Shown: piece after piece, positions 1-9,290 of the stretch
How positions within the stretch are numbered: position 1 is the first letter of the stretch
Layout of the letters: every line of letters starts with the position of its first letter
From: Bacteroidota bacterium
GTDB taxonomy: Bacteria; Bacteroidota; Bacteroidia; 2-12-FULL-35-15
DNA: 64,000 nt
Reading direction: 5' to 3'
Assembly: GCA_947469885.1 (NCBI GenBank)
Contig: CANIQT010000017.1
Coordinates: 20,063-84,062, forward strand
The notes under the pieces: generated by a model
Seen by the model: only the letters and a program-made list of their open reading frames with translations
The model's database searches: none
What the model was told of the DNA's origin: nothing
Position numbers and translations under genes: made by a program

Positions 1-1
1 G

Positions 2-814
2 CTTTATATTTTTTGTGATGGAGCAAAACAAGCTGCGAGTAACGATGTTATTAATAATATAAATAAAACCAGATTAGTTGCCAACTCAGAAAAAAGATTT
101 AAGCAGGTAATAGTAAAAGAGCAAACCAGCAATAAGGGATTGGCTAATTCAATTATAGATGGAGTTACAGAGGTTGTAAATAAATTCGGAAAAATAATTG
201 TGGTAGAAGATGACATATTGGCATCCCCCTATTTTTTGAAGTATATGAACGATGCGCTCGGAAAATATGAAGATGAAAATAAAGTAGCTTGTATTCATGC
301 GTATGTTTATCCGGTGAAAGGAAAATTGCCAGAAACGTTTTTTATTAAAGGAGCAGATTGTTGGGGATGGGCAACCTGGAAGCGTGGTTGGGATGTTTTT
401 GAAAAGGATGGAAAGAAATTGCGACACCAACTACAAACAAAACAACTCGAAAATGAATTCGATTTTGCCGGAACATATTCTTACACCTCAATGTTGCAAC
501 AACAGATAGACGGAACAAACGATTCGTGGGCTATTCGATGGTATGCTTCTGCTTTTCTCAATAATCAGTTGTGTTTGTATCCGGCCGTTTCGCTGGTGCA
601 GAACATTGGCAATGATGGCTCAGGAATCAATAGTGGAGACTCTTCGGTGTTTGATGTTAAAACTTCACACTCTCCGGTCCATTTAAAATCAATACTGGTG
701 GAAGAAGATGAGAATGCTAAAAAACAATTTGCAAATTATTTTACGAAGTTGAAAGGCAAACAAAATCCGGTGCTTAGTAAAATGAAAGGAGTAGTAAAAA
801 GATTATTAAAGTAA
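2..814 (+). CDS. Glycosyltransferase (GNT-I-like/GT2 type), 5' truncated by window edge
   Basis: The reading frame is open from base 2, so the gene begins outside the window; 270 residues are visible. The visible part starts with a beta-strand (LYIFCDGAK), continues with an NKGLANSII segment and reaches the acidic metal/nucleotide-sugar site VVEDD at visible residues about 67-71. This arrangement is typical of the sugar transferases related to GNT-I that occur in Bacteroidota polysaccharide loci. The WGWATWKR stretch is also common in that family. It is predicted to transfer a sugar from a nucleotide sugar in the cytoplasm during surface glycan assembly. Its stop overlaps the next start as TAATG, so the genes are probably translationally coupled. 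Donor and acceptor cannot be read from sequence. Confidence 0.85.
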   Translation, partial: LYIFCDGAKQAASNDVINNINKTRLVANSEKRFKQVIVKEQTSNKGLANSIIDGVTEVVNKFGKIIVVEDDILASPYFLKYMNDALGKYEDENKVACIHAYVYPVKGKLPETFFIKGADCWGWATWKRGWDVFEKDGKKLRHQLQTKQLENEFDFAGTYSYTSMLQQQIDGTNDSWAIRWYASAFLNNQLCLYPAVSLVQNIGNDGSGINSGDSSVFDVKTSHSPVHLKSILVEEDENAKKQFANYFTKLKGKQNPVLSKMKGVVKRLLK

Positions 815-1872
815 TGGCTACAAAATTAAATTTCTGTACTCTTTTTAATTCTACATACCTCTCACGAGGGTTAGTAATGTATGATTCTTTGTTGAAAAAT
901 TGTGATGACTTTCATTTATATGTTTTTGCTTTTGATGATAAAACAAATGAATATTTAAGGTCGCAAGAATTGAAAAATGTAACTGTTATTTCTTTAAGTG
1001 AATTTGAAGACCCTGATTTATTAAGAGTAAAACCAACACGTACTGCTGGAGAATATTGCTGGACAAGCACATCTTCCACCATTTTATATTGTATTAATAA
1101 TTTTCATCTCGACCATTGCACTTATATTGATGCCGACTTAATTTTTTATTCCAACCCAAAAGTATTATATGATGAAATGGGTAAAAAATCTGTATTGATT
1201 ACTTCGCATCGATACACTCCAATGTACGACCAGTCCCTTACAAGTGGGAAATATTGTGTACAGTTTGTTACTTTTAAAAATGATGAGGATGGAATGAAGG
1301 TATTGAACTGGTGGAGAAATGCGTGCATTGAATGGTGCTTTAATAGGTTTGAGGAGGGCAAGTTTGGAGACCAGAAATATTTGGACGACTGGCAAACCCG
1401 TTTTGAAGGAGTGCATGAATTGCAACATTTAGGTGGAGGAGTGGCTCCATGGAATGTGCAACAATATCAAATTAGTAAAACAGGAAATAGTTATTACGGA
1501 ATTGAAATAACAACTCAAAAAAAATTCGAATTTGTATTTTTTCATTTTCACGGGTTAAAATTTTATGAAAACAATATTATTTCGCTTACCGGTCAAGGTT
1601 ATGCTATAAATAAAAATTTGCAGGAAGTGCTTTTTAAACCTTATGTAAATTCATTAGAAAAAATTAGAAACGAAATAAATAAAACTGATGTAACTATTAA
1701 TGCAAATGGAGTATCAGGACCATCACCTTATCTACCACTAAATTTGAAATTGAAGATTCGTTTTTATTTGGCGGGTTTCAAATATTCTTTTAAAAATTTT
1801 ACGTTTACTTATTTAAAACATCGGATAGCTCACCATTATTTTTATTATCTCCAAGATTTTAAAAATGATTAA
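814..1872 (+). CDS. GT8-like nucleotide-diphospho-sugar transferase
   Basis: This 352-residue protein has an N-terminal strand (NFCTLFNSTYLSRG) and a DxD motif in YIDADLIFYSNP, with DAD at residues 106-108, the usual metal and nucleotide-sugar ligand. The C-terminal half contains HFHGLKFY, resembling the late His motif of GT8-type folds. It probably adds one residue to the glycan built by this operon. The start ATG overlaps the stop of the preceding gene by one base, and the following fdtA-like gene begins 25 bases after its stop. The enzyme class is likely, but the exact family is inferred from the overall pattern. The sugar specificity is unknown. Confidence 0.75.
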   Translation: MATKLNFCTLFNSTYLSRGLVMYDSLLKNCDDFHLYVFAFDDKTNEYLRSQELKNVTVISLSEFEDPDLLRVKPTRTAGEYCWTSTSSTILYCINNFHLDHCTYIDADLIFYSNPKVLYDEMGKKSVLITSHRYTPMYDQSLTSGKYCVQFVTFKNDEDGMKVLNWWRNACIEWCFNRFEEGKFGDQKYLDDWQTRFEGVHELQHLGGGVAPWNVQQYQISKTGNSYYGIEITTQKKFEFVFFHFHGLKFYENNIISLTGQGYAINKNLQEVLFKPYVNSLEKIRNEINKTDVTINANGVSGPSPYLPLNLKLKIRFYLAGFKYSFKNFTFTYLKHRIAHHYFYYLQDFKND

Positions 1873-1897
1873 TTTTGGACAACAATAACAATAATAA

Positions 1898-2260
1898 ATG
1901 GCGCACATAATAGACTTAAAAACATTTACTGATATACGTGGAAACTTAACAGTTATTGAAAAGGTAATTCCTTTTGACATTAAAAGAGTGTTTTATATTT
2001 ATGGAGTGGATGATTCCAAACGCGGGGGGCATAGGCATTGTAAGACCATTCAAGCTGCCATTTGTATTAAGGGAAGTTGTACTATTTATAATAACAACGG
2101 AGCAACTGAGGAAGAGTTTGAATTGAACCAGCCTGATAAATGTTTGATTATTGAACCTGATGACTGGCACACCATGTATAATTTTTCGAAAGATGCCATA
2201 TTAATGGTATTTGCTTCCGAATATTTTGATGCAAACGATTACATCTACGAACCCTATTAA
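1898..2260 (+). CDS. dTDP-4-oxo-6-deoxyglucose 3,4-ketoisomerase (FdtA/QdtA/WxcM-like cupin)
   Basis: A small cupin of 120 residues. The signature RGGHRHCK (residues 42-49) supplies the His ligands/catalytic bases of the FdtA/QdtA family, and the late DDWHTMY motif is also characteristic. These enzymes isomerise dTDP-4-keto-6-deoxyglucose to the 3-keto sugar, the substrate of a 3-aminotransferase. The next gene, one base away, is precisely such an aminotransferase, which strongly supports the assignment. Together they would make dTDP-Fuc3N or dTDP-Qui3N. Sequence alone does not tell FdtA (galacto) from QdtA (gluco). RmlA, RmlB and a dedicated N-acyltransferase are not in this operon as seen. 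Confidence 0.85.
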   Translation: MAHIIDLKTFTDIRGNLTVIEKVIPFDIKRVFYIYGVDDSKRGGHRHCKTIQAAICIKGSCTIYNNNGATEEEFELNQPDKCLIIEPDDWHTMYNFSKDAILMVFASEYFDANDYIYEPY

Positions 2261-2261
2261 T

Positions 2262-3347
2262 ATGATAGAATACGAAAATCTTGGTAAACTAAATAAACCT
2301 TTTTTTGAAGAGTATCAAAAGGCATTTAAAGAAACACTCGAAGGCGGTTGGTATATTATGGGAAAAGGAGTACAAACATTCGAAAACGAATTTGCCGATT
2401 ATTGTGGCGCAAAACACTCAATTGGTGTTGCCAATGGTTTAGATGCTTTAATAATTGCCTTAAGGGCTTTTAATTTTGAAAAAGGAAGTGAAATTATTGT
2501 TCCGTCTAATACTTATATTGCAACTATACTTTCCATACTTCATAATGGTTTGATTCCGGTGATGGTGGAGCCGGATAGAACTACTTATAATTTAGATGTA
2601 AAAAGAATCGAAGAAAAAATCACTTCAAAAACAAGGGCAATTATACCGGTTCATTTATATGGAAAAATGTGTGAAATGGATACTATCACTTCGATTGCAA
2701 AAAAGCATAACATAAAAGTGATTGAAGATTGTGCTCAGTCGCACGGTGCTAAATATAAAGAAGTGAAAGCAGGTAATTGGGGAGATTTGAACGCATTTAG
2801 TTTTTATCCAACCAAAAATTTAGGTGCCATTGGCGATGCCGGAGCCATTACCACAAATGACAAAGAACTTGCTTCATCCGTATATGCACTTCATAACTAT
2901 GGTTCTAAAGTAAAATATTATAATGAGTTGGTTGGTTTTAATTCTCGATTGGATGAAGTTCAGGCAGTTTTTCTCTCTATTAAATTAAAATACTTGGACA
3001 ATATAAATGAGCATAAAAGGAAATTGGCAACTATTTATTTACAGAACTTAAAATCCGATTATGTTAAGCCAGTTGTACATCCTGATTATTTTGATGTATA
3101 TCATATCTTCAATGTACGACATCCTAAACGTGATGATTTAAAAGCCTATTTGTTAAAAAATGAAATAAAAACTGATATTCATTATCCTGTGGCACCAGAT
3201 AAACAATCGGCAATGAAGGGTATTTTGGACAATCAACCTTATCCAATTTCAGAAGAAATTCATCAAACTACTTTGAGTTTACCAATATCTTATTTTCATA
3301 CTGAGCAAGATATTTCAAGAGTAATTGAAGTGATGAATAAATTTTAG
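2262..3347 (+). CDS. dTDP-3-oxo-sugar aminotransferase (FdtB/QdtB-like, DegT/DnrJ/EryC1)
   Basis: PLP-dependent sugar aminotransferase. I chose the ATG at 2262 (361 aa), directly after the previous stop; a longer frame from 2211 would overlap the cupin gene by 50 bases and adds residues unlike the family. Key features are EDCAQSHGA (Asp156 contacts the pyridine nitrogen) and [14 protein letters not shown] with the Schiff-base lysine at Lys185. The family installs an amino group at C3 or C4 of nucleotide keto sugars using glutamate. The adjacent 3,4-ketoisomerase points to C3 amination. Cytoplasmic, acting in precursor supply for the glycan operon. Confidence 0.88.
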   Translation: MIEYENLGKLNKPFFEEYQKAFKETLEGGWYIMGKGVQTFENEFADYCGAKHSIGVANGLDALIIALRAFNFEKGSEIIVPSNTYIATILSILHNGLIPVMVEPDRTTYNLDVKRIEEKITSKTRAIIPVHLYGKMCEMDTITSIAKKHNIKVIEDCAQSHGAKYKEVKAGNWGDLNAFSFYPTKNLGAIGDAGAITTNDKELASSVYALHNYGSKVKYYNELVGFNSRLDEVQAVFLSIKLKYLDNINEHKRKLATIYLQNLKSDYVKPVVHPDYFDVYHIFNVRHPKRDDLKAYLLKNEIKTDIHYPVAPDKQSAMKGILDNQPYPISEEIHQTTLSLPISYFHTEQDISRVIEVMNKF

Positions 3348-3348
3348 A

Positions 3349-4149
3349 ATGCACAAAATATCAATAATCACTATTAATTTTAATAATAAAGCTGGTCTTG
3401 ACAAAACTATTAATAGTGCCGCCTCTCAAACATTTACAGATTATGAATATATTGTAATTGATGGTGGTTCTATTGACGGTAGTATTGATGTTATAAATAA
3501 ATATGCTGATAAAATAACGTTGTGGACATCAGAAAAAGATAAGGGTATCTATGATGCTATGAATAAAGGGATCTCAAAAGCAACCGGTGAGTATTGTTAT
3601 TTTTTGAATTCGGGAGATTATTTTTATTCTAACAATGTTTTACGAAATGTATTTAAAAATAATCCTTCCGAAGATATTCTATACGGTGATGTTATAATTG
3701 AAAAGAATGGTAATATAGAAGGACAAAAAATTCATCCTGATACATTGTCAAATTATTATTTATTAACTCAGGTAATTGCACATCAGGCGCAGTTTATTAA
3801 ACGAAGCTTATTTCAAAAATTTGGAAACTACAATTTGCAATACAAAATAGTTTCGGATTACGAATTGTTTGTCAGAATGTTATTAAAATATAAAGTAACA
3901 GCCAAACATTTTCCTGTTTATATAGCAGTATTTGATTTGTCAGGTTTAAGTAATGATGTTACTCAGTTAAAATTAATAAATGCTGAACGAAACATGGTTC
4001 TTGAAATTTATTTTCCAAAAGTATTGGTGAGGATGTATCGGGGATATACAAAATTACTCCATTCGAAAATGTATAAAAATCCTATGATTGCTTCGGTTGT
4101 TACTATGTTTCGTAACATTGTTTTTAAATTTATTAAACCAAAATCTTAA
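3349..4149 (+). CDS. Family 2 glycosyltransferase (WcaA-like)
   Basis: A 266-residue GT-A fold enzyme. The N-terminal motif ISIITINFNNKAGL and the IDGGS..G block (Asp38) are classic GT2 nucleotide-binding elements. The DxD equivalent is LNSGDYFY (residues 87-94). The HQAQFIKRSLF and SDYELFVRML region fits the acceptor side of colanic-acid-type GT2 proteins. There is no membrane segment, so it acts on a lipid-linked acceptor from the cytoplasmic face. It starts one base after the aminotransferase stop. Specificity unknown. Confidence 0.85.
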   Translation: MHKISIITINFNNKAGLDKTINSAASQTFTDYEYIVIDGGSIDGSIDVINKYADKITLWTSEKDKGIYDAMNKGISKATGEYCYFLNSGDYFYSNNVLRNVFKNNPSEDILYGDVIIEKNGNIEGQKIHPDTLSNYYLLTQVIAHQAQFIKRSLFQKFGNYNLQYKIVSDYELFVRMLLKYKVTAKHFPVYIAVFDLSGLSNDVTQLKLINAERNMVLEIYFPKVLVRMYRGYTKLLHSKMYKNPMIASVVTMFRNIVFKFIKPKS

Positions 4150-4168
4150 ATAAAAAAATTAAAATCTA

Positions 4169-5305
4169 TTGAAGAATAAATTGAACAAAGCAATTACTTT
4201 CATTACACCAACTCTCGACAGAAAGGGCTCTGAAATTGCTTTGATTAATTTGTTAAAACAAATCAATCCTTCTTTTCAGATAAAACTTATTGCAAAGTAT
4301 AAAGGAGTTTTATTTGATAGTGTTTTACCATCAATCAAAAAGGAATTTCTTTTCGATGGCAAACCAAAGAGAACTTATTACAATAGAATCAAGGGAAGAC
4401 TAGAAGTAATATTAAATACTTCATCAGTGTTGTCAAAAGAAAAAGAGAGTGTTTTTTACATCAACACAATTATACTTCCTGATATTCTTGCTTATGCCGA
4501 GAAACATAAAATAAAAACCATTGTTCATGTCCATGAGTTAGAACAAATGTATGTTCAGTTGAACGAAAAGAAAATTCAAAGATTAATTTCTTATCCGGAA
4601 TTGATTATTGCTAATTCTAATTCAAGTGCTAAAGTGATTGAAAATTATGGAAGAAAGGGAAATATAGAAATATGTTATCCTTCTTTGGAAATTGATAAAA
4701 TAAAACCGAATAAAGAAAATTATATTAAATACAGAAATAAGCTTACTGTTTTACAGGATGAGTTTTTATGGGTGATGAGTGGTTCGTTGGACGAAAACAA
4801 AAATCCACTTTTGTTTATTGATATTGCAAATGAAATTATTAAAAGAAAAGCGAATGTAAAGTTTCTTTGGATAGGAGGAACAACGGATAAAAAGTTTGAA
4901 AAAGAATGTTTTAATAAATCAAAAAGTAATTCATTAGAGAATAAAATTATCTGGCTTGGAGATGTTGGAGAAGACTATTACAACTATTTAAATTGTGCAG
5001 ATGGATTTATTCTAACATCCATCAAAGAGTCATTTTCGATGGTGACTGTTGAAGCATTATTACTTGGTTTGCCAATAGTAACACAAAACTGTGGAGGAGT
5101 AACTGAAATATTAAGAGCGGATATTGGTAAAATTGTGGAAGAAAAAAACAATTCAGTATTAATGGCAAATGAAATGATAAAATTTATGGAAGGGACTTAT
5201 AAAGTAGATAAAGCAAAACAAATAGAGAGGGCAAAAGAATTTGATTCGGTAAAGATTGGTAAACAATGGAATAATATTTTAGAAAGATATTTTAGTAAAG
5301 CTTAA
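4169..5305 (+). CDS. Family 4 glycosyltransferase (GT-B), TTG start
   Basis: A 378-residue GT-B protein. The EX7E motif of retaining GT4 enzymes is present, with Glu287 and Glu295 in ESFSMVTVEALLLGLP, followed by VTQNCGGVTE. The N-terminal domain begins ITFITPTLDRKGSE, the expected acceptor-binding Rossmann half. No ATG lies close to the conserved N-terminus; translation most simply begins at the TTG at 4169, with a second TTG at 4181 as alternative. The stop overlaps the next ATG as TAATG. It probably extends the repeat unit of the surface polysaccharide. Confidence 0.85.
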   Translation: MKNKLNKAITFITPTLDRKGSEIALINLLKQINPSFQIKLIAKYKGVLFDSVLPSIKKEFLFDGKPKRTYYNRIKGRLEVILNTSSVLSKEKESVFYINTIILPDILAYAEKHKIKTIVHVHELEQMYVQLNEKKIQRLISYPELIIANSNSSAKVIENYGRKGNIEICYPSLEIDKIKPNKENYIKYRNKLTVLQDEFLWVMSGSLDENKNPLLFIDIANEIIKRKANVKFLWIGGTTDKKFEKECFNKSKSNSLENKIIWLGDVGEDYYNYLNCADGFILTSIKESFSMVTVEALLLGLPIVTQNCGGVTEILRADIGKIVEEKNNSVLMANEMIKFMEGTYKVDKAKQIERAKEFDSVKIGKQWNNILERYFSKA

Positions 5306-6219
5306 TGAAGTCAATTTGTTTTTTCAGTAGCTATTTTTCAGGGAATCAAATTCCTTATTATGTGAAATTTTATTTAGAGGAACTTTCTAATTACTTTTCT
5401 GAAATAGTTTTGTTAACGAATGAAAAACTAATTTTACAATCTGAGTTGGATTATCTTTCTTTTAAAAAAATTCAATTGCGATTATATGAAAACGAAGGGA
5501 TGGATTTTGGGATGTGGTACAAAGCACTTAATGAATATGACAGAACAGATTATAATAAAATTGGTTTGATAAATGATTCCTGTATTTTATTTAAAAGTCT
5601 GAAACCATTTTTTGAATGGGAAAATAAATCAGAATTGGATTATAGTGGAATGGTTGCTACGGGTAAAGTATCTTATCATTTACAATCCTATTTTTTAATA
5701 GTAAACAAAAATGCAATTCCTTTTGTTTACGAATTCTTTAAAGAGAATGGAATTAAAAAAACATATAAAGGAATTATTTTGAATTACGAAATAGGGTTGA
5801 GTGAATATTTGCTTAAAAACAAAATGAAGATAGGTGGGTACTTTGATTATAAAAACAGAACAGATGTTAATCCGTCTTTTATATTGGCGGATGAGTTAAT
5901 TGAAAAAGGAAGTCCGCTTATTAAGAAAAAAATCATTTCTCACAATTACTATTTAGGTGATTACCTCACTTGGTTCAGGAATAATTTTAATATTGATTAT
6001 CGGTATTATGTAGATCTAATAAAAAAAAATAATACGGAAGAAGCGCTAATTGATTTTGATAAAGTAATTAAGGAGCTTAATCCTGATTCTTCACTTTCTT
6101 ACATCAGCAAATATAATATGGGTTTGGCTACTTATAAAATACTAAGTAAAAGCGCTGCTTTACGTTTTTTATTTCATCGTTTTATATTAATGAGAAGAAA
6201 GTTAAGAGTTGATGAATAA
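5305..6219 (+). CDS. Rhamnan synthesis protein F-like (RgpF) glycosyltransferase
   Basis: This 304-residue protein resembles the RgpF/rhamnan synthesis F family. It begins with the ICFFSSYFSGN...VKFYLEEL pattern, then ENEGMDFGMWYKAL (residues 62-75) and IGLINDSCILF with NDS at 90-92, both hallmark positions. Family members transfer rhamnose or related deoxy sugars in cell-wall or O-antigen polysaccharides. An ISHNYYLGDYLTW segment follows in the C-terminal half. It is coupled to the previous gene (TAATG) and overlaps the next by eight bases. Rhamnose as substrate is a family inference only. Confidence 0.72.
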   Translation: MKSICFFSSYFSGNQIPYYVKFYLEELSNYFSEIVLLTNEKLILQSELDYLSFKKIQLRLYENEGMDFGMWYKALNEYDRTDYNKIGLINDSCILFKSLKPFFEWENKSELDYSGMVATGKVSYHLQSYFLIVNKNAIPFVYEFFKENGIKKTYKGIILNYEIGLSEYLLKNKMKIGGYFDYKNRTDVNPSFILADELIEKGSPLIKKKIISHNYYLGDYLTWFRNNFNIDYRYYVDLIKKNNTEEALIDFDKVIKELNPDSSLSYISKYNMGLATYKILSKSAALRFLFHRFILMRRKLRVDE

Positions 6220-7054
6220 CAAACGAATTTTATTTCTACTGATTAATTATTTCAATGAAAAGGAAGTGGCTGAATTCGTCTCCACTCAACTAGGTAATCA
6301 GTTGAATGAAGAAGTGCAGGTAATTATTATTAATAACTCATACAACGATTTAACTACTTTGAAAGAACTTGAAAACAAATATTCAAATGTAAAAGTTCTT
6401 AACCCAGAAAAGAATCTTGGATATTTTGGGGGAGCAAATTATGGTTTGCAAAACTATCTTAAAAATAATGATTTTCCGAATGCAACAATTATATGTAATA
6501 CCGATATTTCATTTCCTGATTCTGATTTTATTTCCAAATTCCAAACAATTCTGAATGAAAAACAATTTGATATTTTGGGACCTGACATTTATTCAACTTT
6601 TTTAAAATATCATCAGAATCCTTACATAGTAAAACGAATTAGTTTGCAAAGAATAAAACTTTATAAATTTATTACTTCCAATACTTTCTTTTATTTGCTT
6701 TTTACTTTGCTACATTTTATAAAAACTAAAATCACAAAATCAAATTCCAAACCAAAAATAAATCAAGATATGGAAACATACGCTATTCATGGTTCGTTTA
6801 TGGTGTTTAATAAAAGTTATTTTACAAAAGGAGGAACAATAAGCACTCCTACGTTCCTCTTTGGAGAAGAATTATTTGTGGCTGAAACAGCAAGAAAGCT
6901 GGGATTAAAAACAATTTACGAGCCTTCTTTGATTGTCAATCATTTTCAGAATGCAACTACGGGAACCTTTAAATCGGCAAGTTCTGTAGGATATTTGCAT
7001 CAATCGTATTCTTATTTATTAGAAACATTTTTTAATGAAAAAATAGTTAAATGA
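6212..7054 (+). CDS. Family 2 glycosyltransferase (rhamnosyltransferase-like)
   Basis: A 280-residue GT2 protein. The ATG at 6212 is preferred over an adjacent in-frame TTG at 6209. Motifs are IIINNSYND (residues 38-46), NLGYFGGANYGL typical of rhamnosyl/galactofuranosyl-type GT2 enzymes, and the metal site ICNTDISFPD with Asp98. The segment GEELFVAETARKLG corresponds to the ED/E catalytic-base region. It overlaps the upstream gene by eight bases and the downstream gene as ATGA. Cytoplasmic sugar transfer in the same polysaccharide pathway; donor unknown. Confidence 0.85.
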   Translation: MNNKRILFLLINYFNEKEVAEFVSTQLGNQLNEEVQVIIINNSYNDLTTLKELENKYSNVKVLNPEKNLGYFGGANYGLQNYLKNNDFPNATIICNTDISFPDSDFISKFQTILNEKQFDILGPDIYSTFLKYHQNPYIVKRISLQRIKLYKFITSNTFFYLLFTLLHFIKTKITKSNSKPKINQDMETYAIHGSFMVFNKSYFTKGGTISTPTFLFGEELFVAETARKLGLKTIYEPSLIVNHFQNATTGTFKSASSVGYLHQSYSYLLETFFNEKIVK

Positions 7055-8010
7055 AAAGCCAACCATGCATAACTGTTTTATGTCCTACTTATAATGAGGC
7101 AAAATATGTCGAGAATATTCTTACCTTTTTTAGTGAGTCTTTGCCAAAGAATAAAGAGCTTTATATTATTGATGGAGGTTCAACAGATGGAACAATTGCA
7201 ATTGTAGAGAAGTGGGCTAAAGAAAATAATGCTATTCACCTTTTGAATAATCCACATAAATATGTTCCACAGGCATTGAACCTTGGTTTGAAATCTTCTT
7301 TTGGTGAAATAATTGTTCGGTTGGATGCTCATACCATTTATTCAAAAGATTATTTTGAAAAGATAATTGAAACATTTGAAAAAACGGGAGCAGATATTGT
7401 AGGTGGTCCGATGAATCCGGTTGGGGAAACTTCAATTCAAAAAGCAATAGCTTATGCAACCTCTGGTTGGTTTGGAATTGGGAATAGTAAATTTCATGAT
7501 ATTAATTTCAGTGGTTATACCGATAGTGTTTATCTTGGGGCTTGGAAAAGGGAAATATTTAATGATGTTGGTTATTTTGATGAACAAATGAAAAGAAATC
7601 AGGATGATGAGTTTCATTACAGAGCGAAAAGTAAAGGCAAAACTATTTATTTGAATTCGGAAATTAAATCAACCTACTTCCCCCGTTCATCTTATAAAGC
7701 TTTGTTTAGCCAGTATTTTCAATATGGTTTGTACAAACCATTGGTCATAAAAAAAATAAAATCAGAAGTCAAACTTCGGCATCTTGTTCCATTGTTTTTT
7801 GTTTTATATCTCTTCAGTTTAGTTGCAGCAATCCAATTTCCTCTTCTGCTTTTGCCATTGTTGCTGTATGTATTGATAGATATATTCAATTCGTTTGCGA
7901 ATAATCAAATGGTTGTGGTTAAATTTGCCTCGATATTTGTTTATCCAACTTTACATTTGTCTTATGGATTAGGATTTTTGCTGGGATTATTTAAAAGTCC
8001 AAATAAATAA
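7051..8010 (+). CDS. Family 2 glycosyltransferase with C-terminal membrane anchor (ExoA-like)
   Basis: A 319-residue protein. The N-terminal GT-A domain carries VLCPTYNEAKYV, IDGGSTDGT (Asp41) and VRLDAHTIYSKDY, where DAH at 92-94 replaces the DxD, as in succinoglycan ExoA-like transferases. The NQDDEFHYRAKSKG motif supplies the catalytic base region. The last about 80 residues contain hydrophobic stretches (LVPLFFVLYLFSLVAAI, LLLLPLLLYVL) that should form two to three membrane helices. It probably works on undecaprenyl-linked acceptors at the inner membrane. ATGA overlap upstream. Confidence 0.87.
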   Translation: MKSQPCITVLCPTYNEAKYVENILTFFSESLPKNKELYIIDGGSTDGTIAIVEKWAKENNAIHLLNNPHKYVPQALNLGLKSSFGEIIVRLDAHTIYSKDYFEKIIETFEKTGADIVGGPMNPVGETSIQKAIAYATSGWFGIGNSKFHDINFSGYTDSVYLGAWKREIFNDVGYFDEQMKRNQDDEFHYRAKSKGKTIYLNSEIKSTYFPRSSYKALFSQYFQYGLYKPLVIKKIKSEVKLRHLVPLFFVLYLFSLVAAIQFPLLLLPLLLYVLIDIFNSFANNQMVVVKFASIFVYPTLHLSYGLGFLLGLFKSPNK

Positions 8011-8012
8011 AA

Positions 8013-9287
8013 ATGAGTTTATCACGAAATACTCTTCATCAAAAAATTCAATTTTATTCCTGTCTTTGTATTGCCTTCTTTCTTCCTCTTGCCCGATTGG
8101 TGCCTATTTTTATTGTAATCATGTTGCTTAATTGGATTGTGGAAGGAGATTACAAAAACAAATTCAGAAGAATTTTAAGAAACAAATTTGCACTATTGTT
8201 TATTGCATTTTATTTTATTCATTTACTTGGTTTAATTTACACAACTAATTTAGATGCAGGTTTTTTCGACATACAAGTTAAAGCTTCCTTATTCATTTTC
8301 CCGATGGTTATTGCAAGCCGACCATTTAGTTTAAGTGACAAACAAAAAATATTTTATTCATTCATTTCAGGATGCATATTATCAACCATGGTAATGTTAG
8401 CAATGGCGACTTATAATTATTTTACTTTAGGTGTTAATGATTTTTTTTATGAATCATTTTCTTCATGGCTCATTCATCCAAGTTATTTTTCAATGTATTT
8501 GAATGTAGCTATTGTATGGTTAATTATCAATGTTCAACGAATAAAATTTTCGGAGAAACCTTTTCAACTTATTCTTGCTATCTTTTTAATTTTATTCTTT
8601 TCAATAATTATTTTAATGCTTTCCTCTAAGTTGGGAATCCTTACCATGATTTTGCTTTACATTGGTTTTGTTTTATTTAATTTAATCACAAGAAAAAAAT
8701 ACATAATTGGTCTTTCTGGACTTGTCATAATTGGAATTTCAATTTTCTCTGTCATGCATTTAGTTCCTGAAATTGCTGGAAGAGTAAATAGGGCGATTGA
8801 TGCTATAACTAATCCGAATGTAAATGAAGCAGAAGTGGAAAGTTCTGCTGTTCGACTATTGGTGTGGAGTGCAGCTAACGAATTGGTTTCCGAAAATTTA
8901 ATTGCCGGTGTGGGCACGGGAGATACGAAAGATGAACTGATGAAAGTGTATCGGGATAGAGGCATGACAGGAGCTTATGCCCACCAGTTAAATGCACATA
9001 ACGAATATTACCAAGTATTTATTTCATTAGGTATTTTAGGCTTTATTTTACTTCTTGTTAGTTTATATTTTCCATTTATTTTTGCTTTTCGTAACGGGAA
9101 TACTATTTATCTCTTATTTTTGCTCATTATTATTTTAAACTTTTTAACAGAATCAATGTTTGAAACACAAGCCGGAGTTATGTTTTATGCTTTCTTTAAT
9201 TCATTGCTCTGTTTTTCTAAAAATAACAAACCTGTAGAAGCAGATTACTTACAAATACCAATCCCAAACAATTACAAAAACAATTAA
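8013..9287 (+). CDS. O-antigen ligase/polymerase family membrane protein (Wzy/WaaL type)
   Basis: A 424-residue polytopic protein with about ten to twelve hydrophobic segments. The large periplasmic loop contains RLLVWSAANELVSENLIAGVGTGD followed by AHNEYYQVFISLGILGF, the pattern of the Wzy_C/O-antigen ligase domain (residues about 285-350), including the conserved His-Asn before the last helices. Such proteins either polymerise O-units or ligate glycan to lipid A core. No Wzx flippase is visible in this operon; a Wzm/Wzt exporter lies at 35-37 kb. Polymerase versus ligase cannot be decided from sequence. Confidence 0.85.
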   Translation: MSLSRNTLHQKIQFYSCLCIAFFLPLARLVPIFIVIMLLNWIVEGDYKNKFRRILRNKFALLFIAFYFIHLLGLIYTTNLDAGFFDIQVKASLFIFPMVIASRPFSLSDKQKIFYSFISGCILSTMVMLAMATYNYFTLGVNDFFYESFSSWLIHPSYFSMYLNVAIVWLIINVQRIKFSEKPFQLILAIFLILFFSIIILMLSSKLGILTMILLYIGFVLFNLITRKKYIIGLSGLVIIGISIFSVMHLVPEIAGRVNRAIDAITNPNVNEAEVESSAVRLLVWSAANELVSENLIAGVGTGDTKDELMKVYRDRGMTGAYAHQLNAHNEYYQVFISLGILGFILLLVSLYFPFIFAFRNGNTIYLLFLLIIILNFLTESMFETQAGVMFYAFFNSLLCFSKNNKPVEADYLQIPIPNNYKNN

Positions 9288-9290
9288 GAT

